This document shows, in pieces, positions 1-6,997 of a stretch of DNA of 12,612 nucleotides. The notes beneath the pieces were generated by a model. The model did no database searches. It was not told the DNA's origin and was given only the letters and a program-made list of their open reading frames with translations. This stretch comes from an uncultured Clostridia bacterium. Lineage in GTDB: Bacteria; Bacillota; Clostridia; Oscillospirales; UBA644. The stretch lies in NCBI GenBank assembly GCA_904502105.1, contig CAJGDF010000022.1, positions 1-12,612 of the forward strand, in the 5' to 3' direction. Each line of letters starts with the position of its first letter. The stretch's first letter is position 1. Both the position numbers and the translations under genes were made by a program.

Positions 1-1832
1 ACAACTTCCTGCATTACCTTAACAGGGCAGGGGCTTCCTGCCATAATACCGGTACGCATATGAGAAAAGTCGGTTTTATCAAAATCTTCATGACCGAGCA
101 TTGCAATAAACATTGTCGGAACACCGTGGAATGCAGTGATCTGTTCTTTATTAATACATGCAAGACCTTTTCTCGGAGAGAATGCTGTTATCGGACACAT
201 TGTTACACCGTGGGTTACAGATGCGGTCATAGCAAGAACCATACCGAAGCAATGGAACATAGGAACCTGGATCATCATTTTATCTGCTGTCGAAAGATCC
301 ATACGGTCACCTATAGATTTACCGTTATTAATAACATTGTAATGGGTAAGCATTACGCCTTTCGGAAAACCTGTTGTACCTGATGTATACTGCATATTGC
401 AAACATCATGCTTGTCAATTTCAGCAGCTCTTCTGTATACAGCTGAAACAGGTGTTTTGGATGCAAGGGAAACAGCCTGTTCCCAGTTATAACAACCTTT
501 GTTTTCGCTTTGAATTGTTATAACATTTTTAAGCATCGGTAATCTGTCACTCATAAGATGACCGGGTTCGCATGTTTCGAGTTCGGGGCAAAGCTCTTTG
601 ATTATTTCAACATAATTGGAGTCTTTGTACCCGTCTATCATAACAAGCGTATGTGTGTCAGACTGGCGGAGTAAATATTCTGCTTCATGAATCTTATATG
701 CTGTGTTTACTGTTACAAGAACGGCACCGATTTTTGTTGTTGCCCAAAAAGTTATATACCACTGAGGAACATTTGTTGCCCATATAGCAACGTGGTCGCC
801 TTTTCTTACGCCCATTGAGATCAGTGCGCGTGCGAATTCATCAACATCATCTCTAAATTCTGTATAAGTTCTTGTGTAATCAAGTTCTGTATATTTAAAA
901 GCATACTGGTTCGGGAAGCTTTCGCAAATCTTATCGAGAAGCATCGGGAAGGTGTAATCTATAAGATGCTCTTTGGGCCAGATAAAATTACCGGTATGTG
1001 CAATATTAAACTGAAGATCTTCTTTTTTAGTAAGATACTTCTTCATATAATGTGCAAAATGGGGGAATACGATACCTGCATCACTGAGATGTTTTGCCCA
1101 ACGTTTTACCCATTCAAGTGAGATGTATCCGTCATAACCGAAATTTCTAAGTGCATTGAGCATTTCGTCTATGGGAAGATCACCTTCGCCCATAAGACGG
1201 TATGCCGCTTTTCCGTCAATCATAACGGAGTCTTTAACATGGACATATTTAATAAGTGAACCAAGATTTTTTATAGGTTCGTCGGGTGCTTCGTTGGCAT
1301 AGCGATACGGATGATGAACGTCCCAAAGAACAGCAACATGTTTACTGTTAACTTTATCTATAAGCTTTCTGAGGCGCTTTGTATCTGAATATACACCGTT
1401 TGTTTCAACAAGGAGTGTAACATCGGTTCCTTCCGCTAATTCTGCAGCTTTTTTAAGAACTTCGCAAACAGCATCGTCATCGACTTCGTCGATAGGCATA
1501 GGTTCTCTGTCTGCAAGAATTCTTATATAAGGAGTGTTTAATTTTTTAGCGAGTTCTATATATTGAGCAATTTCGTTGAGGTTTGCTTCTGTATTTTCTA
1601 TATATTTAAGTCCGCATCCGGAGGATAGGCAAGGAATCTCCAGATTCAATCTTTGTAGAGTTCTTATTGTCTCCGTAATTTTATTGTCTGAAAAAGGTTG
1701 TGCGTTAACGGCAAAAATGTCATTGCCGAGTCCTCTTATTTCGATACCGTTAAAACCGATATCTTTTGCCATTGAATAAATATCAGACCAGCTGTACTCG
1801 GGACAAGCAAGAGTTGAAAATGATATTTTCAT
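1..1832 (-). CDS. TIM-barrel sugar isomerase-like domain fused to AMP-forming acyl-CoA synthetase (3' end beyond window)
   Basis: One uninterrupted minus-strand frame reads from ATG at 1832 off the left edge: 610 complete codons with no stop. Residues 1-265 look like a xylose-isomerase-like/AP-endonuclease-2 TIM barrel. It starts MKISFSTLACPEYSW and keeps plausible metal ligands: E143 (LLVETN), D171 and H174 (LWDVHHPY), H198 (YVHVKD) and E240 (ISLEW). From about residue 285 it is an ANL-superfamily ligase: LDKICESFPNQYAFKY, GVRKGDHVAIWATN, the AMP-binding signature YTSGTTGFPKG (482-492), QVPMFHCFGM (522-531), HGVPTMF and RTGIMAGSPCPVKVM, closest in feel to ACSF2/YngI-type fatty acyl-CoA synthetases. 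The ligase C-terminal part is off the window. The start is backed by GGAGG at 1841-1845, 8 nt upstream, and a promoter further up. Family knowledge predicts ATP-dependent acyl-CoA formation for the second half and sugar or keto-sugar isomerisation/epimerisation for the first. The substrates and the reason for the fusion are unknown. Confidence 0.88.
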   Translation of the reverse strand, partial: MKISFSTLACPEYSWSDIYSMAKDIGFNGIEIRGLGNDIFAVNAQPFSDNKITETIRTLQRLNLEIPCLSSGCGLKYIENTEANLNEIAQYIELAKKLNTPYIRILADREPMPIDEVDDDAVCEVLKKAAELAEGTDVTLLVETNGVYSDTKRLRKLIDKVNSKHVAVLWDVHHPYRYANEAPDEPIKNLGSLIKYVHVKDSVMIDGKAAYRLMGEGDLPIDEMLNALRNFGYDGYISLEWVKRWAKHLSDAGIVFPHFAHYMKKYLTKKEDLQFNIAHTGNFIWPKEHLIDYTFPMLLDKICESFPNQYAFKYTELDYTRTYTEFRDDVDEFARALISMGVRKGDHVAIWATNVPQWYITFWATTKIGAVLVTVNTAYKIHEAEYLLRQSDTHTLVMIDGYKDSNYVEIIKELCPELETCEPGHLMSDRLPMLKNVITIQSENKGCYNWEQAVSLASKTPVSAVYRRAAEIDKHDVCNMQYTSGTTGFPKGVMLTHYNVINNGKSIGDRMDLSTADKMMIQVPMFHCFGMVLAMTASVTHGVTMCPITAFSPRKGLACINKEQITAFHGVPTMFIAMLGHEDFDKTDFSHMRTGIMAGSPCPVKVMQEV

Positions 1833-1881
1833 GCAAATTTCCTCCATTCTTAAAAATGTATATTAAAAAAATATAATGTAT

Positions 1882-1910
1882 ATTCTATCAAAATATTAAC
1901 TGTTTGTCAA
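1882..1910 (-). promoter_or_regulatory. Promoter of the TIM-barrel/acyl-CoA synthetase gene
   Basis: On the minus strand TTGACA (1910-1905), a 17-nt spacer and TAGAAT (1887-1882) form a near-consensus sigma-A promoter. Transcription would begin near 1875, giving a leader of about 43 nt with GGAGG at 1845-1841. The -35 box lies 20 bp from the -35 box of the divergent pseudouridine synthase promoter, so one regulator bound between them could affect both. Confidence 0.75.
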
Positions 1911-1930
1911 CCCTTTGAGTTAACTTTTTC

Positions 1931-1959
1931 TTGACATTATATGTTTTATATGCTAAAAT
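1931..1959 (+). promoter_or_regulatory. Promoter of the pseudouridine synthase/CBS unit
   Basis: TTGACA (1931-1936), a 17-nt spacer and TAAAAT (1954-1959), preceded by TGC so that it also reads as an extended -10. The expected first transcribed base is about 1966, one base before the ATG at 1967, so the mRNA should have little or no leader. The TTG of the -35 box opens the longest reading frame here but cannot be the start if this promoter is real. Confidence 0.78.
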
Positions 1960-1966
1960 AATATCA

Positions 1967-2857
1967 ATGAAACGTAGATTTGAATTTATTATTGAACAGT
2001 CCGACGAACAAAAAACGGTTAAATCCTTTCTTGTCGGTGGCGGACGTATATCTTTAACTTGTTTAAAGAAAATTAAATTTGCAGATGATGGTATTTTACT
2101 GAACGGTAAACGTGTTTTCGTTACGGAAAAATTAAAAACAGGTGATCTGCTGCAGATCAATATTCCCGATGACAACGAAAGCTCTGTTATTCCCGTTAAA
2201 GGAAAACTTGATATACTGTATGAAGATGAGGATCTTCTTATTGTCGACAAGCCTCCGTATATGCCTGTTCATCCTTCAAAAGGGCATCTAGAGGACAGCC
2301 TTGCAAACATTGTTGCATCGTTTTACTCTCAAAACGGCAAAACATTTGCTTTTCGTTGCGTTACAAGACTCGACAAAAACACCTCAGGTGTTGTTGTTAT
2401 TGCCAAGAATTCATTTGCGCATGATAATTTGAGAAAACAACTAATTGCTTGTAGTGTTGAAAAGAAATATCGTGCTCTTGTTCACGGAACAACAAATGAT
2501 TACGGTACTGTAGATGCTCCGATCCACAGACCGGATGAAGCAACTATTAAACGGGAAGTTTCTTCCGAGGGCGCACCTGCAATAACTCACTATAAAACAA
2601 TAAAAACAGTAAATAATATTTCTTTTATTGAACTTACTCCTGAAACAGGGCGAACTCATCAGATCAGAGTTCATATGTCTTATATCGGACATCCGCTTTG
2701 CGGAGATTTCCTTTATGGAGATGAAAACGACGGGTATCCGAGACAAATGCTTCATGCATATCAAATATCATTTCAACATCCTGCAACAAAAGAAAAGATA
2801 ACCATTGAAAGTAAAAACGATAAATGGATGTTTGAAAAATCAGAAAAGGAGTTTTGA
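1967..2857 (+). CDS. RluA/RluD-family 23S rRNA pseudouridine synthase
   Basis: A 296-residue cytosolic RNA-modifying enzyme that converts specific uridines, probably in 23S rRNA, to pseudouridine. Residues 15-65 look like an S4 RNA-binding domain. The catalytic domain follows with DKPPYMPVHPS (94-104), the RluA-family motif RLDKNTSG (134-141) holding the catalytic Asp136, KKYRALVHG (166-174) and GRTHQIRVH (228-236). The length is normal for RluD-type enzymes. ATG 1967 is chosen because it gives the usual MKRRFEFIIE beginning and the in-frame TTG at 1931 is the -35 box. There is no Shine-Dalgarno site upstream of 1967, which fits a leaderless message. It is followed after 2 nt by the CBS protein, whose ribosome site lies inside this gene. 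The exact member (RluD, YlyB- or YjbO-like) cannot be fixed by eye. Confidence 0.92.
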   Translation: MKRRFEFIIEQSDEQKTVKSFLVGGGRISLTCLKKIKFADDGILLNGKRVFVTEKLKTGDLLQINIPDDNESSVIPVKGKLDILYEDEDLLIVDKPPYMPVHPSKGHLEDSLANIVASFYSQNGKTFAFRCVTRLDKNTSGVVVIAKNSFAHDNLRKQLIACSVEKKYRALVHGTTNDYGTVDAPIHRPDEATIKREVSSEGAPAITHYKTIKTVNNISFIELTPETGRTHQIRVHMSYIGHPLCGDFLYGDENDGYPRQMLHAYQISFQHPATKEKITIESKNDKWMFEKSEKEF

Positions 2858-2859
2858 AT

Positions 2860-3555
2860 ATGAACAATACAGACCTTTTTCTTGACCTTTATAAACAACT
2901 CGAACAAACCGCAATAGCAGTATACGGTCTGCCTGCGGACGGCACAGCTGTTTCAAAATTAGAGCGCTTTAACGAATACAAATCAATCAGATCAGAGCTT
3001 AAATATTGCAGAGAAGTAAGGGCCTTGTTGAGTCATAATCCCAAAGTTGACGGGGAATTTGCGGTTTATCCGAGTGATTCAATGATAGAAACACTTAAAA
3101 AAGTTATATCTAAAATAAAAGAACCGCCTACTTGCTATGAACGCTCTGTGAAAGGCGCTAACATCTTATCTGCGAGGCCCGAGGATATTGTTTTCGACAA
3201 AATGAAAATAATGAAATCGTTCGGTTATTCTTATGTCCCAATTATGAAATCAGGCAGGGTAGTGGGCGTTTTCGGTAAACATACAGTATTCTCTCTTGTT
3301 CTTGACGGATTAGATAATATTTTATTTGATAATACACGTTTTACGGACATTTCGCAGTATACCTCTCTGTCTAAAACAGATAAAAACTCTTTCAGATTTA
3401 TTCCGAGAGATATGTATCTTTTTGAGGCAGAAGAGCTTGTCGTCAACGCTTTTAAGAAAAAAGAAAGAATCAATCTTTTATTTGTTACACAAACAGGTAA
3501 ACCCACAGAATCTTTACTTGGTATTTTAACTCCCTGGGATGTTATGGATAACTAA
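2860..3555 (+). CDS. CBS-domain-pair protein
   Basis: A 231-residue soluble protein. The first ~90 residues look mainly helical and match no catalytic family I can name. The rest reads as two CBS modules: about 96-150 (ILSARPEDIVFDKMKIMK, GYSYVPIMKSGRVVGVFGK) and about 163-230 (DISQYTSLSKTDKNSFRF, INLLFVTQTGKP, LLGILTPWDVMD). CBS pairs usually bind adenosine nucleotides and act as energy or ligand sensors. Residues 54-59 (RALLSH) form an R-x4-H pattern that can occur in HEPN proteins; this is suggestive only. ATG 2860 is chosen over TTG 2854 because AAAAGGAG (2844-2851) stands 8 nt before the ATG but only 2 nt before the TTG. It shares a transcript with the pseudouridine synthase and ends just before a strong terminator. 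Its partner or output is unknown. Confidence 0.85.
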   Translation: MNNTDLFLDLYKQLEQTAIAVYGLPADGTAVSKLERFNEYKSIRSELKYCREVRALLSHNPKVDGEFAVYPSDSMIETLKKVISKIKEPPTCYERSVKGANILSARPEDIVFDKMKIMKSFGYSYVPIMKSGRVVGVFGKHTVFSLVLDGLDNILFDNTRFTDISQYTSLSKTDKNSFRFIPRDMYLFEAEELVVNAFKKKERINLLFVTQTGKPTESLLGILTPWDVMDN

Positions 3556-3562
3556 ATATGTA

Positions 3563-3595
3563 AAATGGAGTGTATCTTTTAAATACACTCCATTT
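3563..3595. terminator. Bidirectional hairpin terminator between convergent genes
   Basis: AAATGGAGTGTAT (3563-3575) pairs perfectly with ATACACTCCATTT (3583-3595), a 13-bp stem with a 7-nt loop. It is followed on the plus strand by a U-rich ATTGTT run and preceded by an A-rich stretch that gives U on the minus strand. It lies between the end of the CBS gene and the end of the glucokinase gene, so it can stop both transcripts. Confidence 0.85.
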
Positions 3596-3615
3596 ATTGT
3601 TATAAAATATTTATC

Positions 3616-4563
3616 TTATCTGAGGAATGCAGCACCGATAATGCCTGCGTCATTACCAAGAGTTGCAACCGCGATCTTCTGTTCGGGGAGACGGCTGCCT
3701 GCGTAAACGTATTTGTTGATGTATTCACGCATGGGCTTGAGGAGGTAGTCACCTTCGTTACAGATTCCGCCACCGATAATAAGGATTTCGGGTCTGAAGA
3801 TATTGATCATATCGATGAGACCTTCAGCAATATATTTGATGTATTTGTCAACAACTTCCTGACCTGCTGCATCGCCTTTTTTAGCTGCTTCGAAAGCTGT
3901 TCTGCCGCTTACGTTTTCAAGAGTGTAATCTTTGTTCATGATAGATTCGGGATGTTCTTTCATAGCAGCAGCTGTCTGACGGATAAGAGCGGTTGCAGAT
4001 GCATAAGCTTCCCAACAACCATTTCTGCCGCAAGAACAGGGCTCACCGTTCTGAACTATCATAATATGACCGAGTTCTGCACCTGCAGAATGCTGACCTT
4101 CATAGATCTGTCCGTTGATAACGATACCGCCACCGACACCTGTGCCGAGAGTGATCATAATAGCGTTTTTGAGGCCTTTAGCTGCACCGGAGATAACTTC
4201 ACCAAGAGCTGCTACGTTTGCATCGTTGCCAATATAAACGGGCTTATCAATGTGCTTTCTGAGAAGCTCTGCCATGGGAATGTTTTCACCGTATTTGAAG
4301 TTGTTTGCATATACAACAACACCGTTAGCTGTGTCGATACTGCCGGGAGCACCGATACCGATATGGAGAACATTGTCAAGAGATATATTATTTTCTTCAA
4401 GAAGAGATGTTGTGCAATCTGCCATATCCTTAACAATTTCATCAAACGGACGCTGTGAACCTGTTTTTACGGATTTTTTTGCGAGAATTGCACCGTCCTC
4501 TGTAACGATACCAACAGCGATATTTGTACCGCCGAGGTCAATACCAATTTTATAATTTGCCAT
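3616..4563 (-). CDS. glcK: ROK-family glucokinase
   Basis: A 315-residue cytosolic sugar kinase that probably phosphorylates glucose to glucose-6-phosphate with ATP. It has the phosphate-binding DLGGTNIAVG (9-18), GIGAPGSID (68-76), IGNDANVAALGE (111-122) with the likely catalytic base Asp114, and TLGTGVGGG (138-146). The ROK zinc/sugar site is complete: E163, H166, then C176, C178 and C183 in CSCGRNGCWE. Length and motifs are those of Firmicute GlcK; a transcriptional ROK repressor is unlikely because no helix-turn-helix precedes the kinase fold. AAAGGAAG at 4580-4573 lies 9 nt before the ATG. Only 34 nt separate it from the upstream glycosyltransferase, with no visible terminator or good promoter, so the two probably form an operon. 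Other hexoses (N-acetylmannosamine, fructose, allose) are possible substrates. Confidence 0.9.
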   Translation of the reverse strand: MANYKIGIDLGGTNIAVGIVTEDGAILAKKSVKTGSQRPFDEIVKDMADCTTSLLEENNISLDNVLHIGIGAPGSIDTANGVVVYANNFKYGENIPMAELLRKHIDKPVYIGNDANVAALGEVISGAAKGLKNAIMITLGTGVGGGIVINGQIYEGQHSAGAELGHIMIVQNGEPCSCGRNGCWEAYASATALIRQTAAAMKEHPESIMNKDYTLENVSGRTAFEAAKKGDAAGQEVVDKYIKYIAEGLIDMINIFRPEILIIGGGICNEGDYLLKPMREYINKYVYAGSRLPEQKIAVATLGNDAGIIGAAFLR

Positions 4564-4597
4564 AATAAATGTCTTCCTTTCAATATATGAAAAAATA

Positions 4598-6853
4598 TTA
4601 ATCGTTTTTATTTGCCATTTTTACTGTGTTTTTTCTAATGGCTCTGTAATATGCTTTTAGAATCTTGTTGCCAAATGTCTCAAGTGAATATTCTTCTGCT
4701 TTTTTCAAAGCATTGTTTTTCATTTCGTTACGTTCTGATTCAGACATGTTTCTGTATTTGCTGATCTTAGAAACAAACTCGTCGCCTGATCTGAAGAATA
4801 GCCCTGTGACATTATCCACCAATACATCTGTAAGAACCTCATCATATCTTGCAATTACGGGTAATCCTGCTGCCATTGCTTCGATATATGTAAGTCCTTG
4901 AGTCTCTGTTGTTGAAGCTGTAACAAACACATCACCGAGCGCATAGTAATTCTGTATCTGATCAGGAGGTTGTTTTCCCATAAAGAAGATTCTGTCGCTC
5001 AGATTTTGTTGTTTGACAAGTTCTTTGAGTTCCTCTTCAGCGGGACCGTAACCTGTTATTATCATAACGCTGTCCGGATAATTTTCAAAAACAGTATGTA
5101 TGTTGTTTATAATGAGATCAAGGCTTTTCTCCTGAGCCAATCTTCCGACATACACTATTCTGAATTTGTCTTTTGCATTAACAGAGTCAAGAATACTGTC
5201 AACTTTTTGCCTGTCTGTATTTTGTGGATTCAACCGTGCGGTATCTATTCCGGTCGGAACGATATGCATCTGTTTTTTTATTCCGTATGTTTTTAAAACC
5301 TCGAAGGTTTTCTTTGACGGAACAATAACCTCACAGTCTCTGTCATACACAAATTTCGAGTACATTCCGACCAATTTTCTTGATGTTTTGTCGAAATGTC
5401 CTTTGGTGATATAATGAGTATAATCTTCCCACATTGTATGACTTGTGTAGCAATAGGGGATTTTATATAATCTAGCCGCGGCAAGTGCCACCATTCTTAT
5501 TGTAAACTCTGTATGAATGTGGATAATATCCAGATCCATATTTTTAATATATTCCAAAGCTTGAATGCTTATAGGTCTTGAGATCCTGTAGCCGTAAAGC
5601 TGTTTTAATTTTACTGCGGGAATTCGCAAAACACCGTTTTCGAATTCAACGCCCCCGACAAGCTTTGTATCAAGACTTGCTGTTATAACATAAACGGTAT
5701 GTCCCATCTTCTGAAGTTGTTTTCTCAATGTTTCAATAGAAACGGAAACACCGTTGACATCAGGATAATATGTATCCGAAAAAAGTCCTATATGAAGCTT
5801 TTGATTCTTGTTATTATCTTTTGCAAATTTACGTATGGCAGTTGTGATGACATCTTCTTGTGTCGCTTCATAGATTCGTTTAAGTTTGACACCAATATTC
5901 TTTAAGCATCTGTCTTCTGCTGTTTTTCTTGCAGGACTCGATAGATCATCAAGAGTTCCTTCAAGCAGTTTTTTTATTACAATAACAAATTCATCGTTTT
6001 CTTTACATTTATAACAGTTAATACCGTCCTGAAGCCAATCACTGTAAACAGGCAGATCTCTGACAACTATATTATTAGTACACGACATACATTCAAGAAG
6101 ATTGATCCCTTCACTTTCTTCGTATGTCGGATACAATATAACATCTGCGGCAGACAAGGCTCCGATGTATTCATCCTCGGAAACATAGTCCGACAGTATA
6201 ACATTCGGAGGATAGTCATGCAGTGTCAGATTTCGAAGTTCAAGACTGAAAAGAGAAGATTTCGCGGAGGGTATCCAAACAAATTTATACTCAGGCAATG
6301 CCTTCGCTATCGCAAGAAAATCGTGAAATCCTTTCTTTTTTACTGTTTGACCGATTGAAACAACTATTTTATCTTTTTCATTTAGACCTAACAGTGCTCT
6401 AAACTTATCTGCTTTTTGATTATTATTAACAAAAGTATCTGTATCGACTGCATTAGGTATGATTTCAACAGGTGTCTGCATTCCGTAATTTTGAAGAATA
6501 TTTCGTGAATACATTGTTGGAGCAATTATGCAGTCACCCTTTAGATATAAACCCTTCAATCTTTCCTGGAAGACTTTTGATACCATATTTGTAATAAAAG
6601 ACGGATTATTGAAATCCTCTTCTATAGAATGCGCATTATAAACGATCGCAGCACCGTTTTTTCTTGCCTTTGAGATTATAGGTTCACTGTTAAAAAAAAC
6701 AGTATTTATATGGAGTATATCAAAATCGTCGTCCGGGTCAAGAGTGTAGTCTACACCAACGGCATCAAGTGCCATCTGTTGGTATTTTAGAACTTTGCTT
6801 ATACCTGACCTTGATATTTTATCCATACCTTCAAAGTATAACAGAACTTTCAA
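4598..6853 (-). CDS. Two-domain GT4 glycosyltransferase, LafB-like half fused to LafA-like half
   Basis: 751 residues from TTG 6853. Residues 1-335 are one GT4 glycosyltransferase: MKVLLYFEGMDKISRSGISK start, IIPNAVDTDTF, VSIGQTVKKKGFHDFL and the EX7E motif E246-E254 (ESEGINLLE). After a charged linker (about 340-352, KFAKDNNKNQK) comes a second GT4 enzyme: LHIGLFSDTYYPDVNGVSVSI, IIHIHTEF, IVPTGIDTARLNP, YVGRLAQEKSLDLII and EX7E E650-E658 (ETQGLTYIE). The first half resembles LafB/CpoA and the second LafA, the 1,2-diacylglycerol glucosyltransferase; together they would build a diglycosyl-diacylglycerol at the inner membrane face. No transmembrane segment is seen. TTG 6853 is chosen because AGAGGTG (6866-6860) stands 6 nt upstream, the N-terminus then matches the family, and the longer frame (ATG 6913 or 6904) overlaps the promoter. 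The sugar and acceptor are inferred. Confidence 0.87.
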   Translation of the reverse strand: MKVLLYFEGMDKISRSGISKVLKYQQMALDAVGVDYTLDPDDDFDILHINTVFFNSEPIISKARKNGAAIVYNAHSIEEDFNNPSFITNMVSKVFQERLKGLYLKGDCIIAPTMYSRNILQNYGMQTPVEIIPNAVDTDTFVNNNQKADKFRALLGLNEKDKIVVSIGQTVKKKGFHDFLAIAKALPEYKFVWIPSAKSSLFSLELRNLTLHDYPPNVILSDYVSEDEYIGALSAADVILYPTYEESEGINLLECMSCTNNIVVRDLPVYSDWLQDGINCYKCKENDEFVIVIKKLLEGTLDDLSSPARKTAEDRCLKNIGVKLKRIYEATQEDVITTAIRKFAKDNNKNQKLHIGLFSDTYYPDVNGVSVSIETLRKQLQKMGHTVYVITASLDTKLVGGVEFENGVLRIPAVKLKQLYGYRISRPISIQALEYIKNMDLDIIHIHTEFTIRMVALAAARLYKIPYCYTSHTMWEDYTHYITKGHFDKTSRKLVGMYSKFVYDRDCEVIVPSKKTFEVLKTYGIKKQMHIVPTGIDTARLNPQNTDRQKVDSILDSVNAKDKFRIVYVGRLAQEKSLDLIINNIHTVFENYPDSVMIITGYGPAEEELKELVKQQNLSDRIFFMGKQPPDQIQNYYALGDVFVTASTTETQGLTYIEAMAAGLPVIARYDEVLTDVLVDNVTGLFFRSGDEFVSKISKYRNMSESERNEMKNNALKKAEEYSLETFGNKILKAYYRAIRKNTVKMANKND

Positions 6854-6894
6854 TCTTAACACCTCTTTGAACTGATCAAATTCTGCTTTCTTTA

Positions 6895-6923
6895 ATTTTA
6901 CCATATTTCGCATTTAATGTCAA
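6895..6923 (-). promoter_or_regulatory. Promoter of the glycosyltransferase-glucokinase operon
   Basis: Minus strand: TTGACA (6923-6918), 17-nt spacer, TAAAAT (6900-6895) preceded by TGG, an extended -10. The predicted start near 6888 leaves a leader of about 35 nt to the TTG at 6853 and excludes ATG codons at 6913 and 6904 as starts. A 17-bp palindrome (6914-6930) covers the -35 box. Confidence 0.75.
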
Positions 6924-6930
6924 GCATTAA
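6914..6930. promoter_or_regulatory. Candidate operator palindrome over the -35 box
   Basis: TTAATG-TCAAG-CATTAA: two perfect 6-bp arms with a 5-bp centre, covering the -35 hexamer of the glycosyltransferase promoter. A dimeric repressor here would block that promoter. The arms are AT-rich and short, so chance is possible, and no regulator gene is in the window. Confidence 0.3.
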
Positions 6931-6959
6931 TATTTATAAGAAAATACTGTTATTAAATA

Positions 6960-6988
6960 TTGACAAACATTAAAAAATTTGATATAAT
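6960..6988 (+). promoter_or_regulatory. Consensus promoter of the Gfo/Idh/MocA dehydrogenase
   Basis: TTGACA (6960-6965), 17-nt spacer, TATAAT (6983-6988): a perfect match to the sigma-A consensus in both boxes and spacing. The start is expected near 6995. With the strongly patterned codon use of the gene it suggests high expression when not repressed. It probably also drives pth and mfd by readthrough, since no terminator follows the dehydrogenase gene. Confidence 0.88.
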
Positions 6989-6997
6989 GCAAAAAAC

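Noticed and set aside
60..383. Plus-strand open frame of 107 residues, rich in Cys and His
   Set aside because: It is antisense to the conserved AMP-binding domain; its composition is the complement of that coding frame and it has no ribosome site.
960..1040. Possibility that the TIM barrel and ligase are two genes joined by a sequencing error
   Set aside because: The frame was read through the junction from ATG 1832 to the window edge with no stop, and both sides keep family motifs in the same frame. No start with a ribosome site is seen at the head of the ligase half.
1872..1877. TATAAT on the plus strand upstream of the pseudouridine synthase
   Set aside because: No -35 box at the right distance, and the TTGACA-17-TAAAAT pair at 1931-1959 is far better placed.
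1906..1924. GTCAAC-N7-GTTAAC partial dyad between the divergent -35 boxes
   Set aside because: One mismatch in six, and it partly consists of the -35 box itself; too weak to call an operator.
1888..2250. Minus-strand open frame of 120 residues overlapping the divergent promoters
   Set aside because: It is antisense to the pseudouridine synthase, covers both promoters at its 3' end and is low-complexity Ser-rich; no family features.
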